A DNA stretch of 23,516 nt from VRUE01 sp047519745. Its GTDB lineage: Bacteria; Actinomycetota; Thermoleophilia; Solirubrobacterales; 70-9. The stretch covers positions 1 to 23,516 of the forward strand of contig JAPVSJ010000004.1 in NCBI GenBank assembly GCA_047519745.1, in the 5' to 3' direction. The translations under genes and the position numbers were made by a program. Under the pieces are notes generated by a model, which saw nothing but the letters and a program-made list of their open reading frames with translations, was not told the origin of the DNA and searched no databases. This document shows, piece by piece, positions 1 through 6,659 of the stretch; the first letter of the stretch is position 1; each line of letters starts with the position of its first letter.

Positions 1-875
<875 letters not shown>

Positions 876-940
876 AGGGAAATTCAGCGTACCAGGGCGG
901 TTTCCGCGCCTCGACGCCTTGGATGGCGAATTTCGATCAT

Positions 941-1465
941 CTACTGATCCAACGCGGCGACGTAGTCGAGGTTGCGGTAGCGCTGCGCGTGGTCGAGCCC
1001 GTAGCCGATCGCGAAACGGTTCGGGATGCGGAAGCCGACGTAGCGCGGCTCGAGGTCGACTCGGAGCCGATCGGGCTTGGTCAGCAGCGCGCAGACCTCC
1101 AGCGAGGCCGGGCTGCGGGCGTTGAGGTTGCGCATCAGGTACTGGAGCGTCAGGCCGGAGTCGATGATGTCCTCGACGATCAGCACGTGGCGACCCTCGA
1201 TCGGGGCATCGAGGTCCTTGAGGATGCGGACGACACCGGAGGAGTCGGTCTGCGAGCCGTAGCTGGAGACGGCCATGAAGTCGATCTCGCAGGCGACGTC
1301 GAGGTGGCGCATCAGGTCGGCGAGAAAGATCACCGCCCCCTTCAGCACGCCGACCATGAACAGCTCGCGGCCCGCGTAGTCCTGGCTGATCTGCTTGCCC
1401 AGCTCGGCGACGCGCCGCTGCAGTTCCTCGCCGGAGACGAGGGTCTCGCCGATCGCGTCGCTCAC
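941..1465 (-). CDS. hpt: Hypoxanthine phosphoribosyltransferase
   Basis: Purine salvage enzyme that joins hypoxanthine (and usually guanine) to PRPP, giving IMP or GMP; cytoplasmic. The 174-aa length is normal for the family. Visible are the LKG loop (41-43), the PRPP-binding motif VLIVEDIIDSGLT (94-106) with its two acidic residues, and the C-terminal base-binding stretch YVGFRIPNRFAIGYGLD (142-158). The start is GTG at 1465. It lies 13 bases after the tilS stop, so the two genes are almost certainly cotranscribed and probably translationally linked; ftsH follows 65 bases further on. No unusual residues were noticed. Confidence 0.96.
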   Translation of the reverse strand: MSDAIGETLVSGEELQRRVAELGKQISQDYAGRELFMVGVLKGAVIFLADLMRHLDVACEIDFMAVSSYGSQTDSSGVVRILKDLDAPIEGRHVLIVEDIIDSGLTLQYLMRNLNARSPASLEVCALLTKPDRLRVDLEPRYVGFRIPNRFAIGYGLDHAQRYRNLDYVAALDQ

Positions 1466-1478
1466 GCGCCGAGACTAT

Positions 1479-2435
1479 CTACCGCTCGGCGCGCAGGGTG
1501 CCGCGCTCGGCGATCGCGCGGACGCCGCCGCCGAGGTCGAGCATCGCGATGCCCGTGCGGCGCAGGGCCGCGACCTCCTCGGCGTGGCGGGCGGCGCCGG
1601 CGACCGGGCGGCCGGCGGCGCGGTCGGCGAGCTGCTGGACGACGAGCCGGCGCAGCGCCGGGGGCAGCTCGGCGAGTCGCTCGAGCTCGATCGTGTTGCG
1701 GGACGAGCCGTTTGAGCCGTCGAGCTCGGCGGCGACCAGGGCGTCCAGGACCTCGGCCTCGTCGCGCAACAGCTCGGCCGTGCGCAGGACGTTCTGCGCC
1801 GCGGCGGGATGGACCTCGGCCAGCGAGCGGGCGAGGCCCTGGCGGATGCGGTTGCGCGCGTAGGCCCCCTCGGCGTTGCTCGGATCGTCGCGCCAAACCA
1901 GTCCCCGCTCCTCGCAGTAGGCAGTCGTCTGCGCGCGGGTGAAGCCGAGCAGCGGCCGCACCAGCTTGCCGTCGCTCGGCCGCATCCCCAGCAGGGCGCG
2001 GCGGCTGGGCGAGGAGGCGAGCCGGTAGAGGATCGTCTCGACCTGATCGTCGGCGGTGTGTCCCGTGGCGATCAGCGCCCCGCCGGGCTCGGCCAGGCCC
2101 GCCGCGGCCGCATAGCGCGTGTCGCGTGCCCAGGCCTGCAGGTTGCCGGGACCCTCGGGACGGCGGGGCTGCTCGACCTGCAACCGCACCCCGAGCGCCT
2201 CGCAAACCTCGGCGCAGTGCTTCTCGTCGAGATCGGAGTCGTCGCGCAGGCCGTAGTTGACGTGCAGGGCGGTGACGCGATCCGCGCCAAGCAGGTCCAC
2301 CCCCAGATCGAGCAGACAAACCGAGTCGCGCCCGCCCGACAGCATCACGATCAGCGGCGTCTCCACAGGTAGCAGCCCGCCCTCGCGTACCGACTCGAGC
2401 ATCGAACTGCGCGCGCTCTCCGGATCGGCCTCCAT
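1479..2435 (-). CDS. tilS: tRNA(Ile)-lysidine synthetase
   Basis: Modifies C34 of the CAU-anticodon tRNA-Ile to lysidine using ATP and lysine, so that the tRNA reads AUA; cytoplasmic and essential in most bacteria. The N-type PP-loop SGGRDS is at residues 33-38 and the HTADDQVET motif at 126-134, both diagnostic. Length is 318 aa, matching the short form of the family that lacks most of the C-terminal tRNA-binding domain of the approximately 430-aa E. coli enzyme. I chose ATG 2435 rather than the in-frame TTG at 2438 because TAGACT (2442-2447, minus strand) sits 6 bases before the ATG, the arrangement of a leaderless transcript; no Shine-Dalgarno is visible. First gene of the tilS-hpt-ftsH operon. 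Confidence 0.94.
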   Translation of the reverse strand: MEADPESARSSMLESVREGGLLPVETPLIVMLSGGRDSVCLLDLGVDLLGADRVTALHVNYGLRDDSDLDEKHCAEVCEALGVRLQVEQPRRPEGPGNLQAWARDTRYAAAAGLAEPGGALIATGHTADDQVETILYRLASSPSRRALLGMRPSDGKLVRPLLGFTRAQTTAYCEERGLVWRDDPSNAEGAYARNRIRQGLARSLAEVHPAAAQNVLRTAELLRDEAEVLDALVAAELDGSNGSSRNTIELERLAELPPALRRLVVQQLADRAAGRPVAGAARHAEEVAALRRTGIAMLDLGGGVRAIAERGTLRAER

Positions 2436-2441
2436 CAAGCC

Positions 2442-2447
2442 AGTCTA
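2442..2447 (-). promoter_or_regulatory. -10 box TAGACT for leaderless tilS
   Basis: TANNNT hexamer on the minus strand, 6 bases before the tilS ATG at 2435, with no Shine-Dalgarno in between. A weak TTGGGA lies upstream at about 15-base spacing. This fits transcription starting at or next to the start codon. Confidence 0.45.
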
Positions 2448-2504
2448 GGCTCATGGCTGATATCCCAAATTTGAGTTTAAAAACAAAAAGATTACTCTTT
2501 AAGG

Positions 2505-2533
2505 TTGAAAACCGGGATAACAGCTAGTAAATT
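2505..2533 (+). promoter_or_regulatory. Sigma70-type promoter of the XRE gene
   Basis: TTGAAA (2505-2510), exactly 17 bases, then TAAATT (2528-2533). The ATG at 2541 follows 7 bases later, so the message is probably leaderless. This is the best-formed promoter in the window and lies in an AT-rich stretch (2455-2545) that stands out from its surroundings. Confidence 0.7.
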
Positions 2534-2540
2534 AGTGGTT

Positions 2541-2855
2541 ATGCAAATAGAGTCGCAACTCACCGATGGCGCGGTTCTCGAGGAGCTCGGCCACAGGCTG
2601 AAGCGCACGCGACTGCAGCGCAACCAGACTCAACTGAGGCTCGCCGAGGAAGCCGGGGTCTCCCTGGCCACCGTTCGCAACCTCGAGGACGGGAAGCCGA
2701 GCCAGCTCGTCACCCTGATCCGGGTCCTGCGAGTGCTCGGCATGCTCGGCGGGCTCGAGCGAGCCGTTCCCGAGCCGCCCCCCAGCCCGATCGAGGAGCT
2801 GCGCCTGCGCGGGCGCGAACGAAGGCGCGCATCCTCGCCGAGGTCGAGGCAATGA
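2541..2855 (+). CDS. XRE-family regulator, HipB-like antitoxin (orphaned)
   Basis: A 104-aa DNA-binding protein with a Cro/C1-type helix-turn-helix at about residues 17-70 (sequence around TQLRLAEEAGVSLATVRNLE) and a Pro-rich, Arg-rich tail ending in ERRRASSPR. The N-terminus MQIESQLTD and the tail resemble the XRE partners that precede hipA genes; this is family recognition from memory. The stop codon overlaps the next start as ATGA (2852-2855), the usual coupling to a HipA-type kinase toxin. Here the downstream hipA is destroyed after 13 codons. An upstream in-frame TTG at 2505 was rejected because it lies in the -35 box. The protein probably represses its own promoter. With no toxin left it is either a relic or a stand-alone regulator. 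Confidence 0.8.
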   Translation: MQIESQLTDGAVLEELGHRLKRTRLQRNQTQLRLAEEAGVSLATVRNLEDGKPSQLVTLIRVLRVLGMLGGLERAVPEPPPSPIEELRLRGRERRRASSPRSRQ

Positions 2856-2890
2856 GCACGCTGGCCGAAGTGAGGCTGTGGGAGAGCCGG
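2852..2890 (+). pseudogene. 5' stub of a hipA-like toxin gene
   Basis: The start codon overlaps the XRE stop (ATGA). Thirteen codons reading MSTLAEVRLWESR match the typical opening beta-strand of HipA serine/threonine kinases (AEVRLWG-type). Directly after this the reading changes to an IS3-type transposase, so the rest of the kinase is missing. The assignment rests on 13 residues plus position behind a HipB-like gene. Confidence 0.6.
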
Positions 2891-2993
2891 CAGCGCATAC
2901 GACAATGCGATGGTCGAGTCGTTCTGGGGCGGATGCAGGTCGAGCTCTTCAACCGCAAAAGCGGTCAGGTGTCGTCGAAACCGGGGCAGACCA
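2889..2993 (+). mobile_element. IS3-family insertion sequence remnant (transposase OrfB 3' part and probable right end)
   Basis: From 2889 the sequence reads GSAYDNAMVESFWG, the highly conserved DDE region of IS3-family OrfB that carries the catalytic Glu (codon 2916-2918). One base is missing near 2930, and the reading resumes one frame over as RMQVELFNRK, the usual continuation. The rest of the transposase C-terminus is deleted. The segment ends with a CCGGGGCAGACCA-type sequence (2981-2993) resembling an IS3 right terminal repeat that finishes in CA. The left end and most of the transposase are gone, so it cannot move. The junction with the hipA stub lies at 2889-2891. Confidence 0.75.
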
Positions 2994-3029
2994 TGGAAGG
3001 TGATCGGCTGGAGGAGATCGAGGCTGACG

Positions 3030-3227
3030 CTAGGCAGCGACGTGCTCGCCGGCTGGCACGTAGTGCTCAAGCATGGCCTTATGGCCGAGAGCGAAGGGAA
3101 CGCCGTCCTCAGCGAGCTTGACGACCTCGGCGTAGCTGTCGCCAGCGGCAGACCAGCCATCAACGTCGGGGGACTCGGCCCACCAGCCGTCTGCCTCGTG
3201 GTGATAGATGACGCGCACGGTCTCCAT
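3030..3227 (-). CDS. hicB: HicB-family antitoxin (short form)
   Basis: A 65-aa partner of HicA. The N-terminus METVRVIYHHEADGWWAESP shows the HicB partial RNase-H-like fold signature (beta-strand, then a WWAESPDVDGW-type loop, then a G-D-S-Y-AEV helix). There is no room for the C-terminal DNA-binding domain of longer HicB proteins, so autoregulation through this protein is uncertain. Start ATG 3227 is preceded by GGAGAG at good spacing (AGCGGAGAGATCA-ATG), and that site nearly abuts the hicA stop at 3240-3242. The toxin-first order and 12-base gap are typical of hicAB operons. It appears complete. Confidence 0.85.
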   Translation of the reverse strand: METVRVIYHHEADGWWAESPDVDGWSAAGDSYAEVVKLAEDGVPFALGHKAMLEHYVPAGEHVAA

Positions 3228-3239
3228 TGATCTCTCCGC

Positions 3240-3473
3240 TCAGAGTAGCTTCAGGGCCTCGTCTTCGGCAAGCCCGGCGTCCCGGGTCAGAATCTTGCGG
3301 ACCAGGCCGGAGGGAATAGTCGATTTGTCGTGGAAGGCAAAGGTGAGCGGTGGCCGGCCGGGAGCCTCCATGCGTCGATGCGATCCGGCCTGGCGCACGA
3401 CGCGATAGTTGAGCGGCTTACGTTCGAGAACCGCGAGCAGACGCTTCGCCTTCATCGAGGGGAACCGACTCAT
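3240..3473 (-). CDS. hicA: HicA-family mRNA interferase toxin
   Basis: A 77-aa ribosome-independent RNase toxin with a double-stranded-RNA-binding-like fold. The catalytic histidine is in the GSH motif (residues 30-32), followed by the strand containing TFAFHDKSTIPSGLVRKIL, both characteristic of the family. ATG 3473 was chosen because TATGGT (3483-3488) with TTCAGA (3506-3511) 17 bases further upstream forms a plausible promoter; ATG 3455 (71 aa) is an alternative, since the domain core begins there. It is followed by hicB after 12 bases. No truncation or lost key residue was seen, so the pair looks functional, unlike the hipA remnant next to it. Confidence 0.85.
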   Translation of the reverse strand: MSRFPSMKAKRLLAVLERKPLNYRVVRQAGSHRRMEAPGRPPLTFAFHDKSTIPSGLVRKILTRDAGLAEDEALKLL

Positions 3474-3482
3474 TGGCCGAGG

Positions 3483-3511
3483 ACCATATTGACTGCGGCG
3501 GATTGTCTGAA
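3483..3511 (-). promoter_or_regulatory. Probable hicAB promoter
   Basis: Minus strand: TTCAGA (3506-3511), 17-base spacer, TATGGT (3483-3488), then 9 bases to the hicA ATG at 3473. No Shine-Dalgarno was seen before hicA. Confidence 0.45.
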
Positions 3512-3602
3512 CGAGCGAGACCGGGTTGTGGATCATCTGGAAGTCGAGCACGTCCCTCCCGGAAGTAGATCAAGCGATGCCCTCTCTCCATGGTCGAACT
3601 CC

Positions 3603-4790
3603 CTATCCCGCCCGCCGCACCAGGTACAGCGGGGTGGCGACGGGGAAGCCCTTGAGGTTGACCTCGCCGATCGGCTCGCAGGTTAGGCCGCGTTCGGAGA
3701 GGGAGCCGGTGACCGCGTCGGTGACGAGGACCTCGCCCGCCTGGGCGCGGTCGACTACCCGATGGACGAGGTTGACGTGGGTGCCGAAGTAGTCGCCGTC
3801 GCGGTAGAAGGCGTTCGCGTAGTGGATCCCGACGCGCGGCCGCGGCCGCTCCGGGAAGCGGTCGAGCAGGCCGACCGCCCACTCGGTCAGCGAGGCCGGG
3901 TCGGGTGAGACGACCATCACCTCGTCGCCGATCGTCTTCACGATCGTCGCCTCGGGCGGCAGCGTCGCCTCGACCGTTTCGACGAAGTTCTCGACCACGT
4001 CGAGCGCCTCGAGGTCGCCTTCCTCCTCGGTGTAGCGGGTGAAGCCGGTGAGGTCGATGAAGCAGAGCGTGACCGGGACCTGGCCGAGGTGGGAGGCGGC
4101 CGCGTCGAGGTCGGTCTCCATGTGGCCGACGACGTCCTGTTCGGTGAAGTAGCGCAGGTAGCGCGTGTGGAGATAGTCGGTCAGCGGCGCCGCCAGCGGC
4201 AGGATGTCGGCGGCCAGCTCGCCCATCTCCTCGGCGATCTCCAGCTCCGGCAGCGCGTCGCGGATCATCGGCTCGTGCACGTAGAGGTGGAATAGCCGCA
4301 CCTCGGCGTCGGCGATCCGCCGCATCGACTGCACGTAGACGCGGACGAGCTGCAGGAAGGCGACGAGCGGGAAGCCGGCCGCCAGGACCCGGGCGCAGTG
4401 GCGCAGCGCCTTGACGTCCTCGGGGCTGAGCAGCCGCTCCCGGCCCAGCGGCGTGCCGAGGATGACGAGGATGCGCTCGATCAGCTCCGCCTCGAGCCCG
4501 GTCTCGGCCGCCACGTCCTCCACCGTGACCTGCTCCTCGGCGTTGGGGAAGAGGTCCTCGACGAAGCCGAAGGCGAGCCTGCCCTCACGACCGGCTCGCT
4601 TCAGTTCCTCCAGCGAGTGCCCTCGCTCGCGCAGCCGCGCGACGACCCGCGCCTGCGCGGCGGCCGCGGCGGTCCAGCGTCCGCGCCGCACCGGCAGGAC
4701 CTTCTCCCCCGCCCAGCGCTTCAGCGTGCTCGGCGAGACGCCCGATCGCCGCGAGGCCTCGCTGAGTGAGATGCGTTCGTCGGCGGGCAT
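3603..4790 (-). CDS. MerR-like HTH / regulatory helical domain / class III adenylate or guanylate cyclase
   Basis: A soluble cyclase making cAMP or cGMP. Three parts are seen: a MerR-like HTH at residues 7-60 (LSEASRRSGVSPSTLKRWA), a helical middle part at about 70-215 resembling the autoinhibitory domain of actinobacterial Rv1264-type cyclases, and a class III catalytic domain at about 235-395. Catalytic features look intact: metal-binding D246 (LCFIDLTGFT) and D289 (KTIGDEVM), K285 as the likely base-recognition lysine, and N340/R344 (VNLVHR) for the transition state. The HTH makes direct DNA binding possible. It starts 38 bases after the PII gene on the same strand but also has a TAGCCT box 9 bases before its ATG, so it may be cotranscribed, independently transcribed, or both. 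Confidence 0.88.
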   Translation of the reverse strand: MPADERISLSEASRRSGVSPSTLKRWAGEKVLPVRRGRWTAAAAAQARVVARLRERGHSLEELKRAGREGRLAFGFVEDLFPNAEEQVTVEDVAAETGLEAELIERILVILGTPLGRERLLSPEDVKALRHCARVLAAGFPLVAFLQLVRVYVQSMRRIADAEVRLFHLYVHEPMIRDALPELEIAEEMGELAADILPLAAPLTDYLHTRYLRYFTEQDVVGHMETDLDAAASHLGQVPVTLCFIDLTGFTRYTEEEGDLEALDVVENFVETVEATLPPEATIVKTIGDEVMVVSPDPASLTEWAVGLLDRFPERPRPRVGIHYANAFYRDGDYFGTHVNLVHRVVDRAQAGEVLVTDAVTGSLSERGLTCEPIGEVNLKGFPVATPLYLVRRAG

Positions 4791-4799
4791 CGAGGGCCG

Positions 4800-4805
4800 A
4801 GGCTA
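4800..4805 (-). promoter_or_regulatory. -10 box TAGCCT before the cyclase gene
   Basis: TANNNT on the minus strand, 9 bases before the ATG at 4790, with no Shine-Dalgarno. I see no convincing -35. It suggests a leaderless or nearly leaderless message separate from the PII transcript. Confidence 0.35.
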
Positions 4806-4828
4806 GTGACCTGAGGGGACTCGATGTA

Positions 4829-5197
4829 CTAAGCGGAGATTTGCTCCTCGGAGTGCGCCTGCAGCACCGCCTCGCCGTCCTCGCCCGTGCGGATGCGGAT
4901 CGCCTCCTCGACCGATGAGACGAAGATCTTGCCGTCGCCGACCTCGCCCGTGCGGGCGTGCTTGAGGATCGTCTCGACGACGATGGCCTTGTCCTTGTCC
5001 TCGACCACGACCTCTAGCTTCAGCTTCGGCCGCACGCTGACGGTGAGAGCCGAGCCACGGTACTGCTCGACGACGCCCTTCTGGCGCCCCGAGCCCTTGA
5101 CCTCGCCGATCGAGAGGGACGGAAACCCCTTGTCGAGCAGCTCGGCCCTGATCGGCTCGAACGCCTCGTGACGAATGAATGCCTCTACCTTCTTCAT
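4829..5197 (-). CDS. glnB: PII nitrogen regulatory protein (GlnB/GlnK) with Leu at position 51
   Basis: A trimeric signalling protein reporting 2-oxoglutarate and ATP/ADP state to nitrogen enzymes and transporters. The 122 aa are full length. Conserved: the N-terminal MKKVEAF strand, the T-loop entrance GRQKG (37-41), Y46-R47-G48, the ATP-binding TGEVGDGKIFV (83-93) with K90, and R101/R103 in IRIRTGE. Odd: the usual modifiable Tyr-51 of the T-loop is Leu here (SALTVSV at 49-55), so uridylylation or adenylylation at that site is impossible; Ser-49, the residue phosphorylated in cyanobacterial PII, is present. ATG 5197 starts the family-typical N-terminus; an in-frame extension to 5272 has no family match. 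TAGGTT lies 8 bases upstream. The cyclase follows after 38 bases, whereas amt is about 9 kb away. Confidence 0.95.
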   Translation of the reverse strand: MKKVEAFIRHEAFEPIRAELLDKGFPSLSIGEVKGSGRQKGVVEQYRGSALTVSVRPKLKLEVVVEDKDKAIVVETILKHARTGEVGDGKIFVSSVEEAIRIRTGEDGEAVLQAHSEEQISA

Positions 5198-5205
5198 CCG
5201 CGGCC

Positions 5206-5211
5206 AACCTA
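5206..5211 (-). promoter_or_regulatory. -10 box TAGGTT for leaderless glnB
   Basis: TANNNT on the minus strand, 8 bases before the glnB ATG. A TTACAG element lies upstream at 16-base spacing (5228-5233). The 95-base gap to the divergent phosphorylase gene therefore probably carries two promoters. Confidence 0.45.
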
Positions 5212-5292
5212 CGAAGCGCCGTTCGGCCTGTAATTGGACGCCTGGCGAAAATCCCGGGCGCGACTCTCTCATCGGTGGCAGGATGCGCCGCT

Positions 5293-5973
5293 ATGCCAGC
5301 GCGGCTGAGACCCACGGCGCCGATGGCGCCCGACACGATCCTCGTCGGCGACCCTGGCCGCGCGCTGCTGCTGGCGCAGGAGCTGCTGGGCAAGCCGAAG
5401 ATGAGCAACCACGCGCGTGGCCTCTGGGGCTACACCGGCACCACGGCGGCGGGGGACGCGCTGACGATCCAGGCGACCGGCATGGGCGGCCCGAGCGCGG
5501 CGATGGTGCTGACCGACCTGGCGGAGCTCGGCGTGAGGCGCGTGGTGCGCGTCGGCACCTGCGCCGCGCTCGACTCCGGGTCGCACCTCGGTGAACTTCT
5601 ACTCCCCACCGAGGCAGTGGCTATGGGCGGCAGCGCCGCCGCATTTGGCCTCGCGGTAGGCGACTCGGTGCGGCCCGACCTGTCGCTGCAGGGCCAGCTG
5701 ACAGCGGAGCTTGGAGGTCAAGCACGGGCTTGTCCGGTGATCAGCCTCGACCACTTGCCACCCGCGGACGCCCTCGCCGACGTCGTCGCAGCCGACATGC
5801 AAACCGTCGCAGTCTTTGCGCGTAGCCGTGAGCTGAGACTCATCGCAGCAGCAGTTCTGATCGTCACCGAAGCAGATCACGAAAAGCTCAGCGACGATGG
5901 CCTCGAGCGGAGCGTCAAACGAGCGGGACAGGCCGCCGCAATGGCTTTGTCTAACCTTCAACTTGAGAGTTAG
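5293..5973 (+). CDS. Nucleoside phosphorylase family protein (DeoD/UDP type) with altered C-terminal half
   Basis: Family role: phosphorolysis of purine nucleosides or uridine in salvage. The 226-aa protein has the phosphate-binding ILVGDPGRA (16-24), GMGGPSAA (63-70) and VRVGTCAAL (86-93). The expected ribose-binding MET/MEA motif is instead M169-Q170-T, and the catalytic VSD-type motif is replaced by VTEAD (191-195). At about codon 100 (base 5590) codon usage shifts abruptly from near-exclusive G/C endings to frequent A/T endings (many GCA, CTT, GAA, AAA). The second half may come from recombination or be drifting. Start ATG 5293 has AGGA at 9-base spacing (5280-5283). Family membership is secure; activity and substrate are not. 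Confidence 0.78.
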   Translation: MPARLRPTAPMAPDTILVGDPGRALLLAQELLGKPKMSNHARGLWGYTGTTAAGDALTIQATGMGGPSAAMVLTDLAELGVRRVVRVGTCAALDSGSHLGELLLPTEAVAMGGSAAAFGLAVGDSVRPDLSLQGQLTAELGGQARACPVISLDHLPPADALADVVAADMQTVAVFARSRELRLIAAAVLIVTEADHEKLSDDGLERSVKRAGQAAAMALSNLQLES

Positions 5974-5980
5974 ACAAGCC
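5943..5980. repeat. Inverted repeat over the 3' end of the phosphorylase gene
   Basis: GGCTTTGTCTAAC (5943-5955) pairs with GTTAGACAAGCC (5969-5980) with one bulged T, enclosing the stop codon at 5971-5973. The right arm shares AAGCC (5976-5980) with the longer hairpin that follows, so the two structures are mutually exclusive. No U-run follows. Confidence 0.6.
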
Positions 5981-6086
5981 GATCCGGTAGGGCCGGAACG
6001 TCTTGTACTTTTTCGGTGCCGGCTCCGGGCGACAGCCACAAAGCGGCGACCGAAAAAGTTAAGTGGAGGCCCTACCGGATCGGCTT
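5976..6086. repeat. Long hairpin with perfect 19-bp arms between convergent genes
   Basis: The outer arms 5976-5994 and 6068-6086 are perfect inverted repeats of 19 bases. Inside, ACTTTTTCGGT (6007-6017) and ACCGAAAAAGT (6049-6059) form a second perfect 11-bp stem around a GC-rich loop. It occupies the whole gap between the phosphorylase stop and the stop of the convergent coiled-coil gene. It could act as a bidirectional terminator, but only three T follow on the plus strand. It could equally be a MITE-like element or a structured RNA. I saw no convincing target-site duplication. Confidence 0.75.
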
Positions 6087-6413
6087 TCAAGCATCAGCAG
6101 AGCGCTCGGCGGCGAGCTGGCGCCGCAGGCCGCTGATCTCGCGCGAAGCGCGGTCGAGCTCGTCCTCGACCTCGTCGAGCCGCTGCGAGAGCGAGCGCAG
6201 GCGTCGCTCGAGCCGCTCGACGTCCCCCGCTGAGGGCAGGTTGAGCGCCGCCATTGCCGCGTGCTGGGCCTCCTGCGCCTTCTCGCGCGCGCCGAAGGCG
6301 GCCGCGACGGCGTTCTCCAGCACGTGGCTGTCCAGCAACGCCTGCGCCAGCTCGCCGATCGCCTGCTCGCTACGCGCTCGCAGCCCGTCGTCGTACTCGT
6401 CCTCGGCACTCAT
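6087..6413 (-). CDS. Small coiled-coil protein of unknown function (phasin-like?)
   Basis: I do not recognise this protein. It has 108 aa with no signal peptide or membrane segment. The N-terminal half is Ala-rich and helical (around LLDSHVLENAVAAAFGAREK), followed after a Pro-containing turn (LNLPSAGD) by a strong heptad coiled coil at about residues 62-102 rich in Leu, Arg and Glu. The pattern of an amphipathic helix plus short coiled coil resembles small phasin- or polyhydroxyalkanoate-granule-associated proteins, but that is only an analogy. ATG 6413 was preferred over GTG 6422 because TAAGGT lies 7 bases upstream. The stop codon abuts the long hairpin at 5976-6086. Confidence 0.75.
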   Translation of the reverse strand: MSAEDEYDDGLRARSEQAIGELAQALLDSHVLENAVAAAFGAREKAQEAQHAAMAALNLPSAGDVERLERRLRSLSQRLDEVEDELDRASREISGLRRQLAAERSADA

Positions 6414-6420
6414 CGGGCAC

Positions 6421-6426
6421 ACCTTA
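6421..6426 (-). promoter_or_regulatory. -10 box TAAGGT before the coiled-coil gene
   Basis: TANNNT on the minus strand, 7 bases before the ATG at 6413. The AAGG within it could also act as a weak ribosome-binding site, so the two readings compete. Confidence 0.35.
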
Positions 6427-6489
6427 GAGATCTCTTGCCGACGAGCCGAAACAAGTCGTTAACCAGCCCATCCGAGAGGCCTGAAATGC

Positions 6490-6505
6490 TGCCTGACCTC
6501 AGGCA
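6490..6505. promoter_or_regulatory. Palindrome TGCCTGA-CC-TCAGGCA
   Basis: A perfect 7-base dyad with a 2-base centre in the 246-base gap between the coiled-coil gene and the peptidoglycan hydrolase. It lies about 47 bases upstream of the candidate -35 at 6552. It could be an operator for a dimeric regulator; no protein is assigned. Confidence 0.35.
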
Positions 6506-6551
6506 TGGGCCAGCCGTTGATTAAGGGCATGTTGGGGGGCGCCGCGCTGCG

Positions 6552-6580
6552 TTGCACGCCTCCCTGCCAGTCAGTAGCGT
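6552..6580 (+). promoter_or_regulatory. Candidate promoter of the peptidoglycan hydrolase
   Basis: TTGCAC (6552-6557), 17 bases, TAGCGT (6575-6580), implying a leader of roughly 70 bases before the ATG at 6660. The -35 matches only three consensus positions; the spacing supports it. Confidence 0.35.
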
Positions 6581-6659
6581 GGACGTGCTCGATGCTTGGG
6601 GAGAGGGTGGACACGGGTAGGGACATGCTCGTGCACGCAGGGCACAGAGGCGCCGACGC

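Noticed and set aside
2994..3029. Further hipA coding sequence after the IS remnant
   Set aside because: No HipA motif can be read in any frame before the hicB stop.
5949..5975. GTCTAAC and GTTAGAC match the outer heptamers of integron attC sites
   Set aside because: Only 13 bases separate them, too short for the inner attC boxes, and there is no integrase or cassette array; better read as one stem of the hairpin pair.
5976..6086. Ordinary intrinsic terminator
   Set aside because: Neither strand has a proper U-run after the outer stem, and the structure is far longer than typical terminators; kept as a hairpin of unknown role.
6423..6659. Possible c-di-AMP (ydaO) riboswitch before the wall hydrolase
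   Set aside because: Such riboswitches often precede actinobacterial wall hydrolases, but I could not match the conserved core; only a palindrome and a candidate promoter are visible.
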